Shown piece by piece: positions 57,778-64,000 of a stretch of DNA of 64,000 nt. Made by a program: the position numbers and the translations under genes. Origin of the DNA: Anaerolineales bacterium UBA2200 (GTDB taxonomy: Bacteria > Chloroflexota > Anaerolineae > UBA2200); contig DCVA01000022.1 of assembly GCA_002327925.1 (NCBI GenBank), positions 53,927-117,926 of the forward strand, given 5' to 3'. Under the pieces are notes generated by a model, which saw only the letters and a program-made list of their open reading frames with translations, was not told where the DNA came from and searched no databases. Within the stretch, counting starts at the first letter, position 1, and each line of letters begins with the position of its first letter.

Positions 57778-58698
57778 TCAGGGGGCCGGGGAACGGGCTG
57801 CCAGTAGAGCCCCGGCCGCGATACATACCAGCCTGGTCCGGGGTGGGTCGGCGCGCGAGCCAACTACCAGTGGCACCTTGGCCCCCACCACCAGTCCGGC
57901 CATCCGGCCTCGGGCAAAGTAGGTGATTCCCTTGGCCATGATGTTAACGGATTCTACATCCGGACCTACGAGCACATTGGCATGTCCGGCTACTCTCCCG
58001 TAGCGCTGGCGTGAGAGGGAGATCTCGGGCGACACAGCTGTGTCGAGCAGGAAAGGTCCGCCGACAATGGCTCCCTCGGCCTCCCAACGCTCCTGCATGG
58101 CCACGATCTCGGCGATCTCCACCGTGACGGGGAGATCCGACAGCACCTCGTCGGCAGCGGCCAGCAGGGCGACCCTTGGTATTGACACACCGAGTCCCCG
58201 GGCAACGGCAATCGCATTGCTGACGATCTCTACCTTCTGCTCGAGTGTTGGGTAGAGCACCACTCCGCCGTCGGTGATGAATAGCAAGCGATCCAACCCC
58301 GGCACCTCAAACACTCCGACGTGGGTGATGAGGCGCTCGGTGCGTAGACCGGCCTCCCTGCGGAGAGCCGCTCGAAGAAAGACCGGTGTCTGGACCTGTC
58401 CCTTGACGGCTACTCTGGCACCGCCTGTGGCGACAATCTGCATGGCCTTGTCAGCGGCAGAGGAGTCGTCTGGCTCATCGACAATGGCCATGGCGTGGAT
58501 GTCCAGCTCGTGTTCTCGAGCCATCTGACGGATTGTCTGCGCATTGCCCACGAGCGTCGCGTGAACAATGCCGCGGGCTTGAGCCTCGCTGGCAGCCACT
58601 AGCACTTCGTGTTCATGTGCAGCGGCAATCACTACCGGCACTGGCCCGGCGGTCTCCGCGACCTGCAGCATCTGGTCATAGCTGCAGATGGTTGTCAC
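57778..58698 (-). CDS. Phosphate acetyl/butyryltransferase family protein
   Basis: This 306-residue protein resembles phosphate butyryltransferase (Ptb) and the PTA_PTB family: VVIAAAHEHEVLVAASEAQ, ATLVGNAQTIRQMA, AVKGQVQTPVFLRAALRREAGLR, THVGVFEVPGLDRLLFITDGGVVLYP, GPFLLDTAVSPE and AGHANVLVGPDVESVNIMAKG. Such enzymes exchange an acyl group between CoA and phosphate. Acetyl, butyryl or another chain cannot be decided from sequence alone. No acyl kinase gene is nearby. Its ATG overlaps the tatC stop by 4 bases (58695-58698), so it is tied to the tatC-fab operon. Confidence 0.85.
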   Translation of the reverse strand: MTTICSYDQMLQVAETAGPVPVVIAAAHEHEVLVAASEAQARGIVHATLVGNAQTIRQMAREHELDIHAMAIVDEPDDSSAADKAMQIVATGGARVAVKGQVQTPVFLRAALRREAGLRTERLITHVGVFEVPGLDRLLFITDGGVVLYPTLEQKVEIVSNAIAVARGLGVSIPRVALLAAADEVLSDLPVTVEIAEIVAMQERWEAEGAIVGGPFLLDTAVSPEISLSRQRYGRVAGHANVLVGPDVESVNIMAKGITYFARGRMAGLVVGAKVPLVVGSRADPPRTRLVCIAAGALLAARSPAP

Positions 58699-59450
58699 TT
58701 GGCAGGAACCTCAGGTGAGCTCTTATGGTCGTCGGTGCGCCTCGTCCGCTCTCGATAGGCTATCCTGGAAAGTATGATCCCGGTCTCATACATCACCAGC
58801 AGGGGCACCATGACCAGACCCATGTTGAAGGGATCCGGAGTCGGGGTGATCATGGCGGCAACGACGGCAATGATTAGGATCGCATACTTGCGGTTCTTGG
58901 ACAGAAACGAGGGTGTGACGATTCCCAGCCGAGACAGGAAGAACATGATCAAGGGCGTCTCGAAGATCACTCCGGACCAGAACAGCAGAGTAGTGACAAA
59001 TGAAATGTACTCGCCGATGGCCCATTGGGCCTCTACAAGATTACCGCCGAATGAGACGAGATAGCGCAGGGAGAAGGGCAAAATGATGTAGTAGGTGAAC
59101 AGTACACCGACCACGAACGAAAAGGTCGCAGCAGGCACGATAAGGCGGATATACTTACGCTCGACACCCTTCAGCCCCGGCCACAAGAACTGGATGAGTT
59201 GATATACCAAGAAAGGCATCGCCACAATGAGGCCGGTCATGAGAGAGATCTTGAAGTAAGTGATGAACATTTCGGTGGGACGCAAAAAGATGGGCTTGAT
59301 GCCCGCCGGGGCAATCAGGTAAGCCATGATCTTCTCTGTAAAAGCAAAGGCGGCAAGAGTAGTGATGGTGATGGCGATGATGCTCTTGAGGAGCCTGGAG
59401 CGCAGTTCCTCCAGGTGATCCACGATGGACATCTGACCTTCAATAGCCAT
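58695..59450 (-). CDS. tatC: Sec-independent protein translocase TatC
   Basis: TatC is the six-helix receptor of the twin-arginine export system. The 251-residue protein starts MSIVDHLEELRSRLLKS a few residues in, the canonical cytoplasmic N-terminus, and has hydrophobic helices near 20-42, 70-95, 108-130, 150-175, 190-205 and 212-230. The signature FLWPGLKGVERKYI and the periplasmic P-x-F region FWSGVIFETPLIMF are visible. tatA/tatB genes are not adjacent. The start is ATG with AAGGGAAGG upstream. nusB lies 74 bases upstream. Confidence 0.93.
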   Translation of the reverse strand: MAIEGQMSIVDHLEELRSRLLKSIIAITITTLAAFAFTEKIMAYLIAPAGIKPIFLRPTEMFITYFKISLMTGLIVAMPFLVYQLIQFLWPGLKGVERKYIRLIVPAATFSFVVGVLFTYYIILPFSLRYLVSFGGNLVEAQWAIGEYISFVTTLLFWSGVIFETPLIMFFLSRLGIVTPSFLSKNRKYAILIIAVVAAMITPTPDPFNMGLVMVPLLVMYETGIILSRIAYRERTRRTDDHKSSPEVPAK

Positions 59451-59524
59451 TCGCTATGCTGACCTTCCCTTGTTAGCGGAATTGCATCTCGTTGCCCGCC
59501 GGGCGGCGTTCGTCTTCACCGCTG

Positions 59525-59932
59525 TCAGGATCCACGCCGCGTGGCAAGCGTACCCAGCACGCCATTGACAAAGCGACGTGAACTATCGCTTCCGAACAGC
59601 TTGGCCAATTCCACAGCTTCGTTGATCGCCACCTTGACGGGTGTCTGGTCATCCAGGGTAATCTCGTAGACGGCAATGCGCAGGACGTTGCGATCCACAA
59701 TGGCCATCTGCTCCAGAGGCCACTCGGTTGCGATGTCGGAGATCACTTCATCGACCTCTAAACGATGCTGCATGACACCAAGCACAAGTTGCCTGGCAAA
59801 GGTCTCGCCATCAACGGGAAGGGGTTTCTCCTCCAACCGCTGAGCCAGGACCGAGTCAACCGGGTGACCCACGCTATCGATTTCGAAAAGTGCTTGAAGA
59901 GCAAGGATGCGCGCCTGGCGCCTGATCTTCAC
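59525..59932 (-). CDS. nusB: Transcription antitermination factor NusB
   Basis: NusB, with S10/NusE, binds boxA RNA to promote rRNA transcription. The 135-residue helical protein has RRQARILALQALFEID at the start, then LVLGVMQHRLEVDEVI, ATEWPLEQMAIVDRNVLRIAVYEI near 69-92 and VAINEAVELAKLFGSDSSRRFVNGVLGTLA near the end, all typical of the family. The start is GTG. It is in one minus-strand run with asp23-like upstream (11 bases) and tatC downstream. Confidence 0.94.
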   Translation of the reverse strand: MKIRRQARILALQALFEIDSVGHPVDSVLAQRLEEKPLPVDGETFARQLVLGVMQHRLEVDEVISDIATEWPLEQMAIVDRNVLRIAVYEITLDDQTPVKVAINEAVELAKLFGSDSSRRFVNGVLGTLATRRGS

Positions 59933-59943
59933 CTATCCGTATC

Positions 59944-60315
59944 CTAACCCCGGGGTGCCTCCGCTGTCGGATTCGCGGCGGGTGTGGGCGAATCGGTCAC
60001 GTCGATAACATGCACGTTCACCTCGCGCACGGCCATTCCCACTGTGTCGTGGACGGCACGGGTGACTTGCGACTGGATCTCCCGGCTGAGCTGGAGCAAA
60101 TTCATGTCGGCCGAGGCTACGATGTACAGGTCCAGGATCACGGCATCGTCGACGACCTGTACCTTGACACCATCCCCACGTCGAGCGCTCAGAATCTGAT
60201 CAACGCCCGTGGGGCTCATACGAACTACCCCGGGGATAGCCAGCGTAGTCATCTTGGCGACTGTGGCCAGGACACCTGGCGAAATGGTCACCGTTCCTAG
60301 TTTTCGTTCTGTCAC
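59944..60315 (-). CDS. Asp23/Gls24 family envelope stress protein
   Basis: This 123-residue protein matches Asp23/Gls24 (DUF322): GTVTISPGVLATVAKMTTLAIPGVVRMS, then VKVQVVDDAVILDLYIVASADMNLLQLSREIQSQVTRAVHDTVGMAVREVNVHVIDV. Related proteins are membrane-associated stress factors in Gram-positives; small versions like this commonly sit next to nusB. The GTG start has GGAGG 7 bases upstream. The low-complexity tail (TPAANPTAEAP) is unremarkable. Confidence 0.88.
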   Translation of the reverse strand: MTERKLGTVTISPGVLATVAKMTTLAIPGVVRMSPTGVDQILSARRGDGVKVQVVDDAVILDLYIVASADMNLLQLSREIQSQVTRAVHDTVGMAVREVNVHVIDVTDSPTPAANPTAEAPRG

Positions 60316-60340
60316 AGGGATTCCTCCTTCCGGAGCGAAC

Positions 60341-61087
60341 TCACATGGTCAGGCCGCCGTCAACTGCCAGGACCTGACCCGTGATGTAGCCGGCCTCGTC
60401 TGAGACCAGAAACGCCACTGCGTTGGCAATATCGTCCGGGGTGCCTGGATGCCCCAGCGGGGTCAGGTCCATTCCCTTGGCGAGCAGCTCAGGCGGAATG
60501 CTGGAGCTGAGCTCCGTGGGAACATATCCGGGGGCGACTGCATTGACGGTAATATTCCGCGACCCGACCTCTTTGGCCACGGCCTTGGTAAAGCCTATCA
60601 TGCCAGCCTTGGCGGCCGTGTAGTTGGCCTGCCCGGCGTTGCCGGCGATTCCGGCCGCGGAGCTGATGTTGACTATGCGCCCGTAGCGCTGTTTGATCAT
60701 GGTCCTCTGAGCAGCTTTTGTACAGTTGAAGGCGCTTTTCAAGTCTGTGTCGAGCACCACGTCCCAATCTTCCTCCGTCATACGAACAAGAAGAGTATCG
60801 CGAGTGGTGCCAGCGTTGTTGACCAGAATATCGAGCCTGCCCCAGTGATCCAGAGCGCTCTGAATCAGCCCTTGCGCCTGATCGAATAGACTGACATCGG
60901 CCTGTACGGCGATAGCTTCGCCGCCCTGGTCGTGTATGACGCGCAGCACATCCTCCGCTGCCGACTGGTTGCTGCGGTAGTTGACGACAACTCTTGCACC
61001 CTGACCCGCCAGCTTGATCGCCGTTGCGCGGCCGATCCCGCGGGAGGCACCCGTAATCAGTGCAACTTTTCCGTCCAGCTTTCCCAT
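60341..61087 (-). CDS. fabG: 3-oxoacyl-ACP reductase FabG
   Basis: This NADPH-dependent short-chain dehydrogenase reduces 3-oxoacyl-ACP in fatty acid elongation. The 248-residue protein has the cofactor motif TGASRGIG at 12-19, NNAG at 90-93 and the catalytic set Ser143, Tyr156 and Lys160 in ISSAAGIAGNAGQANYTAAK. It ends with the usual GYITGQVLAVDGG. The ATG at 61087 directly follows the fabD stop; a frame to 61132 would overlap fabD. Location after fabD supports FabG over other SDR family members. Confidence 0.93.
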   Translation of the reverse strand: MGKLDGKVALITGASRGIGRATAIKLAGQGARVVVNYRSNQSAAEDVLRVIHDQGGEAIAVQADVSLFDQAQGLIQSALDHWGRLDILVNNAGTTRDTLLVRMTEEDWDVVLDTDLKSAFNCTKAAQRTMIKQRYGRIVNISSAAGIAGNAGQANYTAAKAGMIGFTKAVAKEVGSRNITVNAVAPGYVPTELSSSIPPELLAKGMDLTPLGHPGTPDDIANAVAFLVSDEAGYITGQVLAVDGGLTM

Positions 61088-61091
61088 TATC

Positions 61092-62039
61092 TTAATCCAC
61101 CAGCGCCGCGATATCAGCGGCTGTACTGACATTGAGAGTCTTCACTGTGCGGTCGATCTGGCGAATGAGACCGCAGAGGATGCTCTTGGGGCCGATTTCG
61201 ATGAATGTATTCACTCCCCGGCTGATCATATAGTTCACAGAACTGATCCATTGCACGCCCGAGGTCAACTGCGAAGCCATCTCTGACCGAATCTCTTCGG
61301 GCTCGGAGATTGGCTGAGCCGTGCTGTTAGCGATGACCGGCATCGCTGCAGGGTTCAGCTTGATCTGTGCCACGTACTCGGCAAAGGATTGTGCTGCATC
61401 GTTCATCAAAGGACAATGGCCAGGAATAGTGACGGCAAGCGGCACTGTCTTCCGCGCGCCTCTCTCGCTGGCCAGTTTCAGCGCTCGGTCCATCGCAGGT
61501 TTCGTGCCAGACAACACGGCCTGACCTGGGCAGTTGTCATTGGTCAGCCAGACATCTCCAACTTCGATGCAAACAGAGCGCAGCGCCTCCCGCGACAGAC
61601 CCAGAACTGCGGCCATCGCTCCAGGATGCTGCTCTCCTGCCTGCTTCATGAGCTGGCCCCGTTTTCGAACCAGTCGGAGATCCTCCGCAAAGCTCAGGAC
61701 CCCCGCCGCAAGGTAAGCCGTGTACTCGCCCAGGCTGTGTCCAGCTACGTAACTGGCGACCAGCTCTTCTCCGGCTCTGGACCTGAGGACGGCAAGCAGA
61801 GCTGCACTGACGGTCACGATCGCCGGCTGGGCGTTTATGGTTTCGGCCAGCTCCGTCTCGGGACCCTCAAAGCAGTGTTGTGCGAGAGAAAACCCCAGGA
61901 CAGCATCCGCTTCGTCGAACACTCCCTGTGCCTCGGGGTAGAGCTCATAGAGGTCATGCCCCATACCCACGAATTGCGAACCCTGGCCGGGGAAGACGAG
62001 ACCAAGTCTGGCGGAGGGCTCAAGCCAGGGCTTGCTCAC
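61092..62039 (-). CDS. fabD: Malonyl-CoA:ACP transacylase FabD
   Basis: FabD loads malonyl groups onto acyl carrier protein. The 315-residue enzyme has LVFPGQGSQFVGMG near 14-27, the nucleophile Ser102 in AGHSLGEYTAY, and an Arg-containing loop FAEDLRLVRKRGQLM. Its catalytic His is in IPGHCPLM near 210. The start GTG (62037-62039) overlaps the fabK stop by 4 bases, and the conserved FPGQGSQ lies 16 residues in, so longer frames are rejected. fabG begins 4 bases past its stop. Confidence 0.94.
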   Translation of the reverse strand: MSKPWLEPSARLGLVFPGQGSQFVGMGHDLYELYPEAQGVFDEADAVLGFSLAQHCFEGPETELAETINAQPAIVTVSAALLAVLRSRAGEELVASYVAGHSLGEYTAYLAAGVLSFAEDLRLVRKRGQLMKQAGEQHPGAMAAVLGLSREALRSVCIEVGDVWLTNDNCPGQAVLSGTKPAMDRALKLASERGARKTVPLAVTIPGHCPLMNDAAQSFAEYVAQIKLNPAAMPVIANSTAQPISEPEEIRSEMASQLTSGVQWISSVNYMISRGVNTFIEIGPKSILCGLIRQIDRTVKTLNVSTAADIAALVD

Positions 62040-62998
62040 TGCACCTCGCCAGAGCTGAGTACATAGCCTGGCAAACGCATCAGGATTTGCTCTGCCTGGG
62101 CGATGGTGCGCTCGATCAGCTCGGCACAAGACACAATGTCATTGATCAGGCCGCAGCTCTGTCCTGCCATGAAGGAGCCTTCGACCACATTGCCATCGAC
62201 CGCGGCGCTCCTCAGCTTGCCTGTGCCAAACTCGATGAGCTGCTCTTCAGTGAGAGTCTGTCGTTCCAACTCTTCGAACTTGCGCGTCATCGGATTGCGA
62301 AGAGCGCGCACCGGGTGGCCTAGACTGTGCCCGGTGGTAATGGTGGAGCGGTCTCCGGCCTTGACGATCATGTCCTTGTAGTTGACATGCACCTGGCACT
62401 CGTGGGTGCAGATAAAGCGAGTACCCATCTGGATCCCACTTGCCCCGAGCGCCAGCGCGGCCGCCAGACCACGACCGTCAGCAATGCCTCCGGCGGCGAC
62501 CACAGGAACCTTGACGGCATCCACAATCTGGGGAATGAGGGGTAGTGAGTTCACGTCGCCAATGTGCCCGCCCGACTCGCAGCCCTCGGCGACGAGGGCA
62601 TCAGCACCCGCCCTCTCCAGGCGTTTGGCCAGGGCAACGGACGCTACGACGGGTATGACCCTTATGCCGGCATCCTTGAGCGGAGCGATGATGGCACTGG
62701 GGTTTCCGGCCCCCGTTGTGACTACAGGAACGTGATAGCGGATGCAGATATCCACGACTTGCTCTACATACTGGGAAAACATCGGAACGTTGAGTCCGAA
62801 GGGTTTGGCAGTCCGTTCTTTGACCTGGCGCACATAGGTTTCCACTAGATCAGGCGGTGCATTGCCAGCGCCAAGAATGCCGAGACCTCCCGCGTCTGAT
62901 ACGGCTACAACCAGATCAGGCGTGGAGACCCAGGCCATGCCTCCCTGAAGAATGGGATGGGATATTCCCAGCAGGTTGCACAAAGGTGTACGTAACAT
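62036..62998 (-). CDS. fabK: Enoyl-ACP reductase II FabK (nitronate monooxygenase-like TIM barrel)
   Basis: FabK is a flavin-dependent enoyl-ACP reductase, replacing FabI. The 320-residue FMN TIM barrel has LGISHPILQGGMAWVSTPDLVVAVSDAGGLGILGAG at the start, AEGCESGGHIG near 138-148, and PVVAAGGIADGRGLAAALALGASGIQMGTRF near 172-202, all in the FabK/NMO family. Context with fabD and fabG favours FabK over a nitronate monooxygenase. ATG follows AGGAG. No acyl carrier protein or fabH is in the window. Confidence 0.9.
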   Translation of the reverse strand: MLRTPLCNLLGISHPILQGGMAWVSTPDLVVAVSDAGGLGILGAGNAPPDLVETYVRQVKERTAKPFGLNVPMFSQYVEQVVDICIRYHVPVVTTGAGNPSAIIAPLKDAGIRVIPVVASVALAKRLERAGADALVAEGCESGGHIGDVNSLPLIPQIVDAVKVPVVAAGGIADGRGLAAALALGASGIQMGTRFICTHECQVHVNYKDMIVKAGDRSTITTGHSLGHPVRALRNPMTRKFEELERQTLTEEQLIEFGTGKLRSAAVDGNVVEGSFMAGQSCGLINDIVSCAELIERTIAQAEQILMRLPGYVLSSGEVQ

Positions 62999-63101
62999 AG
63001 GCTCCTTGTCCGTGTCCCGCTACGGGCCTTTGGCTGGATGAGACTGGCTCCGGCTTGCGGGCCGAAACGGAGTGACCACAACCCCCCCACACAGGTGAAG
63101 A

Positions 63102-63138
63102 AAGGCCGTGTTGGCTGGGCAGTGCCTGGCACGGCCTT
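63102..63138 (-). terminator. Terminator downstream of rpmF
   Basis: AAGGCCGTG and CACGGCCTT form a 9-bp stem around a GC-rich loop, followed on the minus strand by TTTCTTC. It lies about 20 bases after the rpmF stop and would separate yceD-rpmF from the fab genes, although partial read-through is possible. Confidence 0.7.
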
Positions 63139-63158
63139 GCTCACTCCACTACTGCCCG

Positions 63159-63350
63159 CTATTCCTTCGTCTTGCTCTTTACTTCGATGACCTCTGTGCC
63201 TTTATACGTTCCGCAGTTGGGACACACGTGATGCGGCAGCCGCATCTCGTGGCACTGTGGGCAGGGCACAAGGTTTTCGGGCGTCAGCGCGAGGTGGGAA
63301 CGACGACGGTCGCGCTTGGCCTTGGAAGTCTTTCTCTTTGGTAGAGCCAC
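63159..63350 (-). CDS. rpmF: 50S ribosomal protein L32
   Basis: This is a ribosomal protein of the large subunit with 63 residues. It has the basic N-terminus ALPKRKTSKAKRDRRRSH and the zinc-binding CPQC and CPNC pairs (about 30-48), so it is the zinc-containing (C+) form. The GTG at 63350 follows AAAGGAG by about 8 bases and gives the family start VALPKRKTSK. It sits directly downstream of the DUF177 gene, the classic yceD-rpmF pair. Confidence 0.95.
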   Translation of the reverse strand: MALPKRKTSKAKRDRRRSHLALTPENLVPCPQCHEMRLPHHVCPNCGTYKGTEVIEVKSKTKE

Positions 63351-63373
63351 AAAAGTACTCCTTTCCGGACGAA

Positions 63374-63892
63374 TTACAGAAGATCGCGCAGGGCCGCCAG
63401 CCGTGGGTCTCCCCCGACAGGCTGACAGTTGCACGGTCCTTCGTTGAGATTCTGGCCGCATACCGGGCACAGCCCGCGGCAGTCTGGACGACACAGAGCC
63501 GACATAGGCAGCGCCAGCAAGAGGTCTTGCCGCACTACCTCGGTCAGGTCAAGCATGTGGTGGGCATCCGTCCGTGTGGCTTCGTCCTGGTCTTCCTCCA
63601 ACGGCAAGGGGCGCCCTGTTTCAACATCGATGGACGGGCGAAACTCCTCCTCTAGGTGAAACTCCACGGGCACGGCAACGCTCGCCAGGCAGCGACGACA
63701 GGGGACGTTGACTTCGGTGCTCAAGTTGCCGGTCACCAGTATCCCGTCGCCGATGCGCAGGAGTCTGACCCTGCCCACCAGTGGTTTGCCGACCTCAACG
63801 TCCTTGTCTATGCCGGCGATATCGTCATCTAGGTCGTGTTCTCTGCTGGTACCCGGCGGGGCCTTGAGCAGTTGAGCAACATTGAATTTCAT
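63374..63892 (-). CDS. DUF177 (YceD-like) protein
   Basis: This 172-residue protein matches the DUF177 family that precedes rpmF in most bacteria. It has CRRCLASVAVPVEFHLEEEF near 77-96 and the C-terminal DLTEVVRQDLLLALPMSALCRPDCRGLCPVCG with a cysteine set that may bind zinc. In plants and bacteria YceD relatives are linked to 23S rRNA or 50S accumulation; its role here is inferred only from that. The ATG at 63892 is preferred because its promoter lies about 50 bases upstream. Confidence 0.9.
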   Translation of the reverse strand: MKFNVAQLLKAPPGTSREHDLDDDIAGIDKDVEVGKPLVGRVRLLRIGDGILVTGNLSTEVNVPCRRCLASVAVPVEFHLEEEFRPSIDVETGRPLPLEEDQDEATRTDAHHMLDLTEVVRQDLLLALPMSALCRPDCRGLCPVCGQNLNEGPCNCQPVGGDPRLAALRDLL

Positions 63893-63944
63893 GGTGGTAA
63901 CACCCAACACAAATAAAGTGCGGCCACGCACAAACCGCTCGGCC

Positions 63945-63973
63945 ATTATAGGACGGTGCCGTGTCCGTGTCAA
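63945..63973 (-). promoter_or_regulatory. Consensus promoter of the yceD-rpmF unit
   Basis: On the minus strand a perfect TTGACA (63973-63968) and a perfect TATAAT (63950-63945) are separated by exactly 17 bases, 53 bases before the yceD start. This is the strongest promoter match in the window. Confidence 0.9.
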
Positions 63974-64000
63974 ACAAGCGCATTCTATCACGTAAAATGT

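Noticed and set aside
62999..63158. Possible small acyl carrier protein gene between fabK and rpmF
   Set aside because: No frame with the DSL phosphopantetheine motif or a suitable start exists here. The region holds only the rpmF terminator and the fabK leader.

Overview
The window is a GC-rich bacterial chromosome segment packed with housekeeping genes. It reads most like Chloroflexota, probably an Anaerolineae-type lineage. This is inferred from gene content, not proven: a DnaB/DnaD/DnaC primosome set, FabK as enoyl reductase, TatC, Gls24/Asp23, huge fused ABC permeases, SpoIIE-type signalling proteins, secreted RHS and beta-propeller proteins, and a C-terminal YLPVVRR tail. There is no phage, IS element, CRISPR array or rRNA. 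The only RNA gene found is one tRNA-Glu.

Layout. 1-144: tail of an EamA-type transporter. 152-5851 (minus): a bifunctional-nuclease-like protein, dnaB, dnaD-like, a tandem-domain dnaC-like gene and a membrane-anchored glycoside hydrolase, close to a single replication operon. 5998-9256: zinc-ribbon membrane protein, SEC-C protein and a propeller lipoprotein. 9448-10360: cyclophilin-like protein and peptide deformylase. 10391-15922 (minus): yebC-ruvC-ruvA-cvpA, a DUF72 protein and ftsK. 16182-20074: a signalling cassette of a STAND-like ATPase plus a degenerate-ATPase/SpoIIE-phosphatase gene split by an in-frame TAG. 20104-22187 (minus): two orphan complex-I-like membrane proteins. 22359-26227: clpC and radA. 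Then a shared terminator and tRNA-Glu.

26607-34370 is the most unusual transport locus: an FtsX-type permease, an HlyD/MacA-type adaptor and a 1439-residue protein fusing a degenerate ABC ATPase, a DppB-like permease, a DppC-like permease and a degenerate M28 peptidase.

34456-45302 is a dense redox and oxidative-stress island: ferritin-like proteins, a DJ-1/PfpI-ferritin fusion, an FMN reductase, a LON-domain protein, a YyaL-type thioredoxin-fold protein, a Rieske protein, a nitroreductase, a CoA-disulfide-reductase-like flavoprotein and a two-subunit 2-oxoacid:ferredoxin oxidoreductase. It includes a glutaredoxin-PDZ gene whose first active-site cysteine codon is TGA, followed by a perfect hairpin with a GG-starting loop. 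I read this as a selenoprotein with a bacterial SECIS element.

45404-53293: DUF554 membrane protein, a very large RHS/YD-repeat protein and a secreted BNR-like propeller. 53363-58698 (minus): acyl-CoA dehydrogenase, a two-subunit CoA-transferase, a cyclic-2,3-diphosphoglycerate-synthetase-like GTPase-fold protein and a phosphate acyltransferase. 58695-63892 (minus): tatC, nusB, asp23-like, fabG, fabD, fabK, rpmF and yceD, driven by a consensus promoter at 63945-63973.
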